Assembly (NCBI GenBank): GCA_027475525.1
Contig: JAMWFC010000043.1
Location: 168,944-232,943, forward strand
Reading direction: 5' to 3'
Source of the DNA: Macrolepiota albuminosa
Taxonomy: Eukaryota > Basidiomycota > Agaricomycetes > Agaricales > Agaricaceae
Length of the DNA: 64,000 nt
Shown one piece after another: positions 24,540 to 35,947 of this stretch. The stretch's first letter is position 1. Each line of letters opens with the position of its first letter. The position numbers and the translations under genes were made by a program. The notes beneath the pieces were generated by a model that made no database searches, was not told the origin of the DNA, and was given only the letters and a program-made list of their open reading frames with translations.

Positions 24540-24835
24540 TCAAGCAAGAAATGAAATTGAATGCATACTGCAACAGATATGCACTGGTGTCCGGCTGGAA
24601 AATACAATCAAGTCAGTAAACAGGTCCTCGTCATCCAAAACTTCGATCGTCCATCCAGCCCCTTCCTCCCATCCAAATTTTCCCAAACCAACGTCCAAAG
24701 GACTATAGATGAGTAAAACATAGATTCGGCCACTTACATGGCAGTTACTGAGCAGGGCCTTCGAGGAGTCTTGACGTTGACGAGCGGCTGCTCGTTGATG
24801 CACAACTTTCCCAATGTGGCCGAATTGTTTGTCAT
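24540..24835 (-). CDS. Small hypothetical protein upstream of eS10
   Basis: Two exons, 24835-24738 and 24702-24540, join in phase across a canonical GTAAGT...TATAG intron and give 86 residues. It starts MTNNSATLGKLCINEQPLVN; the middle, GWTIEVLDDEDLFTDLIVF, is acidic. I do not recognise a family. It ends 62 bases before the eS10 start on the same strand, so it could be a short separate gene, an alternative upstream exon set of the eS10 transcript, or chance. The canonical intron with an open downstream frame is the only positive evidence. Confidence 0.35.
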
Positions 24836-26292
24836 TGCTATTTACTAAGGTCTAAAGCCAAACGTCCCGCAACAGTCCGAAAGAGGTAAGCCGAGCAAGC
24901 CTGGAGCGTCATCCATGCCACTTGCATACGACTTTTGGACGAGGGTGTTAACTTGTGATTCATTTGAATTTGCACAGTGGTATATGTTTTCGTAGGAGTT
25001 TGGACGTCTTAGCCAAACCAAGACTTCGAGCAAAAGTCGTTTCCCATATTGTAGAATTGGGTACGCAATGGCCAGACCGAAGATGGTCCTTCTGCTCTTA
25101 GTGAATCAGTAGAAGTCTGGCCCTTCTGTTAAGCTTAATTCCGTGTTTCTCGCTTGAGCGATCTCAGCGAAGTATGAACACATGCGGCCCTGTTTCATAG
25201 CGTCCCACTGGTATCTCTTCTGGAAATACATGTCATAATGTTTCATAACTTCATAACAATGGACCTTTAATCAGAGGGGCACCCCTGTGGCAAAGATGCG
25301 CTCATCGCTAAGCACGTTGGTATGGAAGTAGATGGATAAAGTGTTTGGATTGAAAATTAGAATTTGATGCGCAATCATCGCTTCACCGACATGCCAATGC
25401 CGGAAAGGTGCCATAACCACTGACAGTCGGTGACTGCTACAAACTACAAGTAGTTCCAGACACTATCGGGATATGCAAATGGACCAGCAAGCTACAATGT
25501 CAGCTATCACCATCGTGCAAGTCGGTCACTACTTCCGGAGACTATAACTACGGAAATAAAGTAATGGGTTATTAAAGCTATCCGGTTGATCAAATCCTAG
25601 TAGAAAACACGTATACGCACACTAGTTTGGGAGAAAAATAAGCTCAAAAGTCATTTCAATCTGAGCATGGACCTTTGATACACTTTGCAGGTCATTGACA
25701 TGTGCGAGAATACTACAGGCGGCAAGATCTTATTAATTCAATTGAGACAGGGGTTCACAAATTCCTGCACCAAATTAAGTATGGCATTTCGAGATAAAAC
25801 ATCCAAGTGCGGTCACGATGCAACGACATTAATGACTTTGCATATGTGTATCGTCCGCATATAGTGTTACTCCAATGGGATCAATGCAGCGTTACAGCAA
25901 ATTAAAGAGGCGAGCTGTCAGATCGGTCGGAGGTACAGAGACGTGGTTTGAAGCCTTGGTAAGCGGTAGCCAAAGATCAGCAGCGATAGTATCGCAGCAA
26001 TACGGGCGCCACATCACTAATGTAAATGGTATCGGCGTGGCTATCTTCATGCTGTTTTCATACCGAGAGAAAAGGAGACTTGAGTATTGAAGCAAATCCG
26101 AGTACAAAACAAGATTGGCTATGTATTTACTTACAAACTTGCAAAGACTAGTATTTGCCTTGTCCATATCGGAGCATTCAATATAGACAAATGATGCTAA
26201 TACCAAATCTGGAGATGCGAGATTAAAAATAGCATTGAAGTTTTTTGTGGAAGAAGTAATACATTTGAAAGAAATTACCAGTCAGACTATGT
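24836..26292. other. Intergenic, nothing recognised
   Basis: Short frames only on both strands. Minus 26206-25892 (104 codons) has no domain I recognise. Confidence 0.4.
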
Positions 26293-28179
26293 TCATTGAG
26301 GTAGTTCTTTAAACTTGACATCAAGACGAACATAGTTGTTGTAGAGTTCATCAGTGGTGAGGAGACCATCTTCTTTGTCTTTTTTCTTTGGATCCAAGAA
26401 TGCGGAAATGGGCTACAATGCAAGCCAGAAAATTCAATTTTTCGATACAAATGAGGAAGTGAGCACTATACCTCGTGAAATTCCAGAAATGCGGCACCTA
26501 CGAGACATTAGAGTTGAACAGGGTTCATGATAATCGACTGGCGGACATACTTCCAGGTCCGTAGCCATCGCCATAATCCTTGATGCCTGACCCACCGTGG
26601 ATCTTCTTACGAGCACCGACGGCAGGTTTAGCACCGATGTTCGTGTAAAACATGACACCGTGCTCTGATCAGCGGTTAGTAAAGCAAAGTCGAACGAATG
26701 CTTGGCAATAGCACAAGACATACGATTGGTATCAAAAAGTAGCTTGATACCGCTCTTGGCAGAGGAGAGCTCCGCAACGGCTGCTGGGCGGTTTCCGCGG
26801 TCAGGGTTACCCTGTACGTCATTGGAGGGGAGAACAAGTCCTTTGATCAAATCGAACTGGGAATCAAACAAACTCAGGGGGATGCGGGTCGGAAGATGAC
26901 TAGCTCCTTCATTCTGCAGTAAGTAGAAGTCATCTAGTGAGGAGCGATCATGATGATATTGATTTATGTTTGTAGAAGTATACGAGACTGACCATAACCC
27001 CTGTCTGGAGATAAATATCCAATCATTTTAGCAAAGTGTCCATGCTGTGGGTATTCTGCTGCAAGGAGGTATTCGTGGGTGGGGAGCGCGCCCAAGCCCA
27101 ATTTAGCAACGCGATCAGACTGACAATGACGATTAATAATTGACTTCAGGTTTGAAATATCAAACAGTGGATTACTTTGAGAGTCAACGTGTGTTCCTTG
27201 ACTGTCGGTAAACGTCCATCTCGCAAGCTCGCTTCGAGGTTAAAGCCCCAGTGCTGAAAGTCAACGTGTGTTCCTTGACTGTCGGTAAACGTCCATCTCG
27301 CAAGCTCGCTTCGAGGTTAAAGCCCCAGTGCTGAAAACAATAATTCTAAGTGTTGTGTTTCGCATTATCACCGGAGATTGCACACCTGGGTGAGATTGAC
27401 CGGTGTGACGGCCTCTCCTTTCATCGAGTTTTGCGCGATACACAAGAATGATACTACCGACATCGTACTCAGGAGTTTCCATTGGGGTTCTCCTGCAGCG
27501 CGATATTTGCGCCCCTGTTCTCCCGGACCAATCAAAGCTACAAGTGCCTCAATGAAAAGCTTTCCAGGAAATCCTTCATTCCCGTCGGGCGAGACTAAAC
27601 GGAAGATAGCATAGGTCATGTTAGGAGACTGCAAGTTGCTCAGTTCTGCTGTGGAAAAAAGGGTAGGAGGATCTTCTGCGTTGAGCTGTGTCCAGGGCAT
27701 CAAATCAAATCCGGTGATTCCACCGTGAAGAGATACATTTGGGCCCTCTGGAAGGTTGTTTGATCTTCGAGAAAATCTACCTCAACAATGACATACCATT
27801 GGCTATCGCGGTCATCTGTCCTTTGATTCCTTTCCGCTCTATCATGTGAGTTCCGGCAGGAATTCGATTCGTAAATCGGCCGATAATTGTGTTGACATAT
27901 CTTTGAGTGGCATGGCCTTCTGGATCTTCAGGACCAACTACGATATCGTGCGTCTGCACGTAATCAAAACATTGAAGCGGATTACTGCCATCGTACAAAC
28001 TCACATGCCCATCGACCTGCACGATAATTCGATGAAGAGTAAGCCCAAATGGCAAAATCTTCGGATTCCGTTGCATGAGATTACGTCATGGTTAAAACAG
28101 AATGATTACACGATACCTCTACAGCCAAAGAAGGCGTCAGCGATGGGAGAGTCAGTAGAAGAGGTTTGAATTCAGTCAT
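26293..28179 (-). CDS. Aldose 1-epimerase (galactose mutarotase)
   Basis: A multi-exon minus-strand gene. Exon 1 is 28179-28117 (MTEFKPLLLTLPSL), exon 2 28058-28005 (ILPFGLTLHRIIVQVDGH), exon 3 27953-27797 with GRFTNRIPAGTHMIERKG, exon 4 27747-27386 with VSLHGGITGFDLMPW. Later exons carry HWGFNLEASL, NRPAAVAELSSAKSGIKLLFD and VMFYTNIGAKP, ending in VRLDVKFKELPQ. The GRFTNR and LHGG motifs and the histidine of TQHWGFNL belong to the GalM fold, which interconverts alpha and beta anomers of aldoses in the cytosol. Two problems are visible. A perfect 77-bp duplication (27183-27336) repeats the acceptor and start of the HWGFNL exon. In exon 4, about 27420-27490 reads correctly only in a neighbouring frame (TPEYDVGSIILVYRAKLDE), implying two compensating one-base shifts. 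Confidence 0.85.
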
Positions 28180-30885
28180 TCTTGGAGGCTGCTGTTCAGG
28201 TTATCCTAAGCGATGTGAACAAGGTAAGCAAATGAGACCGGGCGTCATGTGGCCCCTGCAGCCCCGACTATTACCCGACAAGAAATTGCTAGGAGGGTTC
28301 ATCAACACCAGGACGTGGCTCTGTTAAAGATAATATCCTCTCGGTCCGAGACGAACCTGAAGGCCTTCAAACAATAGAGGCGTTATCCAAAAAAAAAATT
28401 GCGGTCCTTTTGATAGGAACGAGGAACATGACTAGTTTGAACAAGTACAAGAATAGACCGGACCGTTCAAAAAAATTGCGGTCCTTTTGATAGGAACGAG
28501 GAACATGACTAGTTTGAACAAGTACAAGAATAGACCGGACCGTTCAAATGTTGGCAAGAACAGGCAGGTGATTGAGGCTCCCGCAAACTTCTTTCTTCTG
28601 CGACAGATGCGCGGTCTTTCCTAGAGACGCATCGTGTCGTTGGGTTGGAGCACATCATCTAGCACTTACCAGACAGGCTTGGGAAATAATGCATATCATT
28701 CTTTGGCAAATCCCGCTGTTGCGCAGCAGTCGAGATACAGTAATTGAAATTCCGAGGTCTACCGTCCGGAGAACATATGGAATCGATGCATACGTGAGGC
28801 CCGAGGACATGTATGAAATAATTGTTTAGAAATTGTGTGAAGTTGTCTCACCAATCACCACTCTGTCAAGCTGAACATGAATAACTACACCAAACAACAA
28901 TTCTCCTCGGTGTTCTTCAATAACTTACCTATTTCACGTTTCCGCTTCCTGGCAACGTGTGAATACTCGGCTGTTACCTGGAGTCCTCTGGAAAAAATGT
29001 TTTGTCACCCATCCACTCCAAACAAGGCATACGAGTTAAATATGTCATACCTAATGTGTTTCCGACTTAGTCCGGGGTGAGACAAGGTCCCGTTGCTCAG
29101 TCCCTTGGTGGCGAATGGTCAAGGAAAGTTGTCACGCCTGCCGAATCAACGGCAAGGCGGAGTCTAAAGTTCATTCACGTCCGAGTCACGTCTCGTTGAT
29201 TAGCTAAGCTTTTCACTATTTTATTAAGGTGTGACGCCTTTGTGACATCCGACTCAGAAGGGGGAGTCATAGTATCGAATCATGACACTTATAACCGTCA
29301 AGTAACTCGATATTTCTGTATTTTCACATGGACAAGCTCGGGAGGAATGCCTGAATCAACCATTTTACCACCTTTTTTTACGTCAGGCAGAGCCGAAACG
29401 CAAAGATCTTTCTTTTGAAACTACGACTTGCCTCATTTATCAGATCTCTCGTCATCTGTTCTTTGGGGAACACTGGATTTTATGGCGGCATTCTCCATGG
29501 TGTCTTCTGCGGTATCGGTATTTCTCCTGGACCTGTTTCAGCGCCGGTATTCCATTCCGGTCGCTTCCTCGAGGCAGGGTGGTCTGCGGTATCGGTATTT
29601 CTCCTGGACCTGTTTCAGCGCCGGTATTCCATTCCGGTCGCTTCCTCGAGGCAGGGTGGACAGGGATGTCTGATTCTATCTTTGCAAGGGGTTTCCCACT
29701 AACCCGGCATCCCATCTGCAAGCTCGCTTGATGTGAAAATAGTGGACTTTTCGGAATTTCCCCCTGTAATCTGTCCGTATCTAGGTCCTGACACTTGAAG
29801 GACTAAAAATTTATCCAGTCTTGCGACTCACTTTGACAGTGCTTCGCTTAAGTGTCGCATGAGTAAACCATGTGATACTAGAAAAAAGACTGTATTAAAA
29901 TCATCAGTGAGTACAATTTCATAGTGGCTTCAACACTGATTTTTCGGAGGTAGATATTCGAGAGCTCAACGAGATTGTGGGGTTGTAGCTGTGGATGGTG
30001 TTGATGTGATAGAGATCTTTCGCACAGAAGATGGCACGTGTATGTAGTACGAGGCCTCATCGAAATATAATTGGAACGCCAACATATTGACATTGGCATC
30101 AGATTCGAATTTGTGTGATATCGGTTGTTGTCGGTAACCTCCTCGGTGGTATGGTGGAGTTGTTAGCCAAGTCACACATGCAAGATTCCACTAGAATTCG
30201 GAAGTAGGTTTCATTCATTGACTGGAGTCACCACGGCGTCAAGCAAGAGGAGCGCGCTCATGGAACCCCTTGTGCTATGCATCATTGCACAGAAGGTTGA
30301 TGATTTCAATGTAGGGTGCTTCTTTGATATTGCGGACAGTCCGCGTCAAGGGTCATTTATAGATGTGAGATTACCACACCCTAGTTAGACCAAGGCTTTG
30401 GCAGTGGATAGCATGTCGTTGGTCACTAAGAAATAGGGCGTCACTGACAGCTAAGTATGGTTCATATGGGTCTCCCGGCTATCTAGGCTCCCTGTCCATC
30501 TAGCCGGCGCGTCTGTCATGGTTGCTCGACCACATTGTCATCGGCTCTAAATCACACCCGCCTGATTTTCCATTTGTAAACACGTGCCAAAACTAATTGA
30601 TAGTCGAGGTGAATAAACTCAAGTGGGCACGAAAGGAAGCCTAGACACCAGTCACTGAATCGATCAGAAAGTATTGATAGTCGAGGTGAATAAACTCAAG
30701 TGGGCACGAAAGGAAGCCTAGACACCAGTCACTGAATCGATCAGAAAGTCACTAGAAACTATGCTATTGTTATTGCGCTACTAAAGATGCTGATGATTAC
30801 TAGTACATGTAAGATACAGAATAATTCTAGATAGAAGAAATGGTCCGGCCATTATAGTAGACTTTATGGAAATAGTTGCTGAGGC
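28180..30885. other. 2.7-kb gene-poor stretch with three 77-bp duplications
   Basis: No recognised gene on either strand. Perfect tandem duplications with period 77 lie at about 28401, 29507 and 30601. The open frames at 29415-29721 are products of the duplicated GC-rich unit, not evidence of a gene. Confidence 0.5.
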
Positions 30886-32524
30886 TTATGCAAAGGGTAC
30901 AAGGAGGTGCAATGAAGGGCAAAACTTGTTTCGGCAAATCAAAAAACAAACTAAATGGGAGAAGAGTGTCAATGAATGCTGACAGCCATGTAGATGAGCC
31001 AGACTAACCGAGTTCAGTAGTTTTGAACGATCGTTACGACCAACTCCGAAATTTGTTCCATTCCATTGGAATTGTGGGTTGTTCCCTTGTGCATGGATGG
31101 AGTCAAACAGCGTCATTTGGCTCGAGAAGTCGTTATTAGGGTAGGACCCTCCAGTATAATGCGAAAACGAGTTATACACCTCGCTCGGCATCGTCGGATA
31201 GAGGCCGGATCCGTGTTCTTGACGAAAAGGATCGCGTGGTGAAGTATGAGACGTAGAATGAGGTAGAGGAGGAGCGTAAATCAAGCGTGAATCATCGGCA
31301 AAGTTGGTAATGGCAGAATTAACAGAGGAATCAAATGGTTGGTGAGGTGAGATAGACAGTATTGGAGTGGGAAGGGCCTCTTCTTTGATATTGAATACAT
31401 TGTCAGACGGAAAGAATGTCAATCCATCACTCGTCGATTCCAATGGTGATGGAGTTTGTGTCCAACTTGAGAGCGTGTCATATAGATAACCTTCGGGCAC
31501 AGAATCAATGGCCGAAGAGAATGGTGAATGAGGTGTGTCGGATATAGTGAGGGAGGGTGTGGAAGGCGAAACACTTGATGACGAGGACGAGACACTTTCC
31601 GACTTTCTGTGGCTAAGATAGGGAAGAAGGTCTGGGGTCTTGCGACGCGACCGCACCCCACGGTCGGCGTTAAACCGAGTGATACTATTATACCTGTTAC
31701 TCTACATGAGTTGTCACCTCTTAAATGAGTCATGAATAGACATACCGATTCTTCGCCGAAAGTCCCGTTCGTCCAGGAAAATATGTCTTCACAATCTTGG
31801 TCCAAACTTTACCATGGTCGTTGACTGCTCGGAGGAGCATTTCGTCCTAGAGAGGATATTAGCGCTCGGGAACGAGAGTTGGTGTAAAGCGGCATTTACA
31901 GCTTGTGATGTCCAGGTTGTTCTGTCGATGGCTGGATTCAGTGTATCCGTCCAGCGCTTGGCGCATTCTGTATTTTACAATGAGGTATTGCTCTTGAGAC
32001 AAAAATCATGAAGCTCACGGTCACTGTTTCTTGTCTGGACTACAGAAGCGACGAGAGACCACCTTGAGGCATACTGTCGTTAGATGAAGCAAAGAGTCCT
32101 TAGGCTCACGAAACTCACCTCGTTCCATATTTATCGATACCTTTGACAAGTTTTTCATCTTCCTCAGGCGCCCAACCACCCTTCACAACGTCGGAGGCCA
32201 TCTTGGCGAACCAGCGCTTACGACAATCTTTGTTAGTCCGGTTAGGGACATGTTTCGCGATAGCGTGCCACTTGGAAGGATTCGGGTTGTCGGGATCCTC
32301 TACAGCCTAAGGGTCAGCTGGAGAAAATGTTGGCGAAGAACACCATCGTGAACCTTTAACTACAGCCTCGCGCAGAAGCTGATCTTCTTTGGCAGTCCAT
32401 GATCGACGTTCCCTGCAAAGCATCATTCAAAGCAATAGAGAGGGAGGATAGGTGCAGTCAAGAGAGTGCGGGTCGAGATCCAAGTGATGCGGTGACCGTA
32501 CTTATGGATTTCAGCATCTGGTTC
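30886..32524 (-). CDS. Three-repeat Myb-like DNA-binding protein
   Basis: Read on the minus strand from an acceptor at 32525: PDAEIHKERRSWTAKEDQLL, KWHAIAKHVPNRTNKDCRKRW (repeat 1); GGWAPEEDEKLVKGIDKYG, RWSLVASVVQTRNSDQCAKR (repeat 2); TTWTSQADEMLLRAVNDHG, KVWTKIVKTYFPGRTGLSAK (repeat 3). The spaced tryptophans of each Myb repeat are present. Introns are short GT-AG; one falls after TTWTSQA. After the repeats comes a long Ser/Pro-rich tail, typical of a regulator, ending near 30886. It should be a nuclear sequence-specific factor; targets are unknown. The N-terminus is unresolved: minus-strand sequence at about 32660-32540 has coding flavour (GPPGYGTAVDPDLPGPRRK) but runs into a stop before the acceptor. 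Confidence 0.85.
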
Positions 32525-35500
32525 CTAATTTGTTAATCGGAATCGGGGATGGAGGTGGCGTTTTGGATGTCCCACAGTTTTCGTCTAGGTCCAGGAAGAT
32601 CGGGATCAACTGCTGTGCCATATCCAGGTGGGCCAAGAACCCCATGAGAAAGTTTACCAGCTTACTTACGGAGACAATATCCGCGAAACAGAATGCCGTC
32701 AGACAAACAATGGTGTACAATAGAATAAGGTCAGCTCCATCCGGATGGGGTTCGCGTGGTGGATTCTTCGAAGCCCGAATATGTCGGCACGAGGGTGGAT
32801 CTGTTTCTTGCCTTCATGTCACAGTGAAGAAATGAATGGATGTAGTCCTCTCAGAGGTAAACAGTCACCAGAAAACCAGTACTTTAGTGGTACAGCAGAT
32901 GGAAACAGTTGCAGAGGGTTGTTGTCATGGAGATGAGACAAGTATTCGATTTTCAAGCTGTAACATAACTGAACTTGGTTCATCATAGCAACAAGTTTGG
33001 GGGTGCTCGGTCAATTTCCAAGAAGGAAAATAGATTTATTAATGATTATTTTTCGGCTGTCACCTAATTATGTACGTGCCGTTCTCTCCGGCATCTACAA
33101 AAATTCAATAAATACAGAAAATATACTTTTTTGTAAATTATGTACCAAAGTTGTCGTCGTAAACCACTTAAAACATGGACATAACACAGCTTACGTCTCT
33201 CTCCGATGGAGACGCGGGCCTGTCCTAGTCGTTACACCTGAAGCTTCACATCAATCGGGTAACCTTCTGCGGCGCGCTTATACAACATTGTGTATATGCG
33301 GATGACAATCTAACCCAACGCCGCAGTATAGGTGAAAGGCGCGTTGGTCCCGTAACCGATGCCTATCATTAGGTCCAAACGTTACCGATCAAAAGTGGGT
33401 GACTTTTGGGTTCAGCGAAAGGAGAAGGATCTGCTCGAGTCATGGTCTCAGCTGATAGCCGCTATACAAAAGTGGGTGACTTTTGGGTTCAGCGAAAGGA
33501 GAAGGATCTGCTCGAGTCATGGTCTCAGCTGATAGCCGCTATAAATCGGCAGTCGCTGGGAACTGCAATCTCCGCGCATCGCCCGCAAAGTCAATGTTGG
33601 TGACATATGAAAAGCGATGTAGCACCGAAGAGATTTATAAGAGTGGCACTGGCGGATGTTCCAAGCATGGGATAGTATATTCATCCTTATTCGGCAAGAA
33701 GGCAAATACTGAATATTGAATATTCAAAAAAAACTGGTTTGCGCTGATCCATTTCGGAGATTGCCATGGATATTCGAGACGAGCTTAGATAAATACTCAA
33801 CAACATATGGATGGAGAATTATATTAGACGATGTTATATGTGCATTTAGCGCCAAGAGGTGAGATGGCAACTGTCCCGAAGGTGTCGACCTGATGATGGA
33901 TATTTTGGCTCCAAATGGAGAGGTTTACGGATCAAACGACGCGCCTTAGTCAAGCTGCATCATATAATTAGGGACGTCACAGGCGCATACAAGCGACTGA
34001 AGAATGGAGGAGGAAGTACCAAAAGTAGAAATCATCTGCCCTGTTGATTTCAGAAAGGATATGGAATTCATAACGATACCAGCAAAGTAGTTGCTCTCTG
34101 GAGAGCTGCATGAACTAAAATGACAAGTTGTCACACGGATAAAATTATTCACGGCTCAGGTACGCCGTTGTCACTTGTTGTCTTCAGACCAATATCAAAG
34201 CTAAAAATTACCACCAATTCATTCTATGCACAAAAAAAGGAGATCCACTTGAACTCACTTAGTCTTAAAAAGGTCATGCCTTGCCTAACATTATCTCCCA
34301 GAGTATATGCCATCAAAGCAATAGGGCATATCAAGGATAGGCTTGAACACATCCCAGGTAAGCAGTATACAGTTGTCTGCAATCCAACATTGAAAACCGT
34401 CCGAGAATACAGAGGATATTACTTAAGAAATATCTGAACTAAACTGCCAGCACTGCCCACGAACAACGGAATCAGATGTCGACGAAAATGATAACCTGAC
34501 GCCTGTCAGAATTCAGAAAGAGTTTCCGTGCCTTAAAATTGTACCAAAGCCTGCATGAATGCATTGAGGCGTGACCCACACTGAGCGGCGGGAAAGATAA
34601 CTCGGTGGACTGCTCATTCAAGACAATCACATCATGGAAAATAGTGGGCGCTTGAGATTGCTACGCATCTTTGGTCGGAAAGCTGTACATGTAATAGGAA
34701 AGAGCACAGATGTCACGAGCGCTATAAGATAAGAATAATTGTGTCAATGCACGAGGTTTACTTACCTGATCCTATATACCAAAAGAGGTTGCTGCACAAG
34801 GGTCAGCAGGCGGTCGGCGTGCTATGGAGGACAGTGGATACATACTTATGCCACTTAACGAAGGAGCTGTGACCCGACCTCTAAGTCCAATACGCGGCAA
34901 TGTGGGTCCAGTGCGAGGGCTTATGACCAATGAATCTCCTATAGAAAGTAGTGGCGGGCACTTGTTACGATGAACAATTCGTTTGACATCGTGGGTCCAG
35001 TACTAGGGCTTACAACCAATTAATCTCCTATAAATAGTAGTGGCGAGCACTTGTTACGATGGACAATTTGCTTGCACATTTTTTTCAACCGCTATAGCGT
35101 CCTGAGGAAATTCCAAGCTCGGTATGTTACCATTGGCCTCCTGACACAAAATGGTCAGCTTCTGAAATCCAGATGATCGCGTGAGCGAACAAACAAATAC
35201 TTGGAACAAGCATAATGGGACTAAATCTGAGTGAAAGGATTAAGATATGACTGTCGATGAACTTTGGTTGACGTGTTCGCTGAATTTGCCCCCTGATACA
35301 ATCTACCGCGGATGGGAAGTTGTAAGGAGTACCAAATCTGTAGTTAACTAATGCATGGTAGAGATAGCAAAAATATCTTTTGAAATAGATGGGAAGTTGT
35401 AAGGAGTACCAAATCTGTAGTTAACTAATGCATGGTAGAGATAGCAAAAATATCTTTTGAAATAAGTTAAACGGCTTACACGCGTGGTTTGAATTTGCAA

Positions 35501-35947
35501 AAAAAAAGTAAGTATATATATTGATTTTGGACAGAAAAGTGATAACGCGCACCTTCCCTTTCTCTTTGATGGAGATGTACATCCTCTATCTCTATAGCTT
35601 TCATATGACTAAGCTGCTCGGGAGCGGGGATACCGAGGAGAAACTTCAGTTGCTGCCAGAAGTTTCGGGTAGAGTATTTGCACCAACGCCACTGTAGTCT
35701 GTCGGTGATGGTTTCCAACCGGCGACAGTCAAGATAACACACGTCACAATATGCCCCCTGAGAAAAAGGTATTCGAGAGGACGTCCGAACTTTGCAGTGG
35801 TCCGAGAAACGCGCTATCGAGTTAAAACACGCTAGTCCAGGCTGTTCGGGATTAGCACAGTCCAAATTTGTATACATCACGAGGTTTACACGTGATTCAC
35901 ATTTTTTCATTTCCAATCTAACCCTCGTAGGGTGTCTAACGAATATC
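32525..35947. other. 3.4-kb stretch with duplications, no recognised gene
   Basis: Apart from a possible first Myb exon (to about 32660), I see no gene. Two perfect 77-bp-period duplications (33391 and 35311) and one diverged 89-bp-period duplication (34902-35078) are present. Confidence 0.45.
34902..35078. repeat. Diverged 89-bp tandem duplication
   Basis: GTGGGTCCAGTGCGAGGGC at 34902 recurs at 34991 with about ten differences spread along the unit, including the shared CACTTGTTACGATG. Unlike the 77-bp repeats it is imperfect, so it is an old, genuine duplication. Confidence 0.8.

Noticed and set aside
29415..29721. Apparent repeat protein frames on both strands
   Set aside because: They are products of the 77-bp duplication of a GC-rich segment.
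33391..33719. Overlapping + frames at 33406 and 33483 that share a protein segment
   Set aside because: They arise because a perfect 77-bp unit is present twice; no recognised domain.
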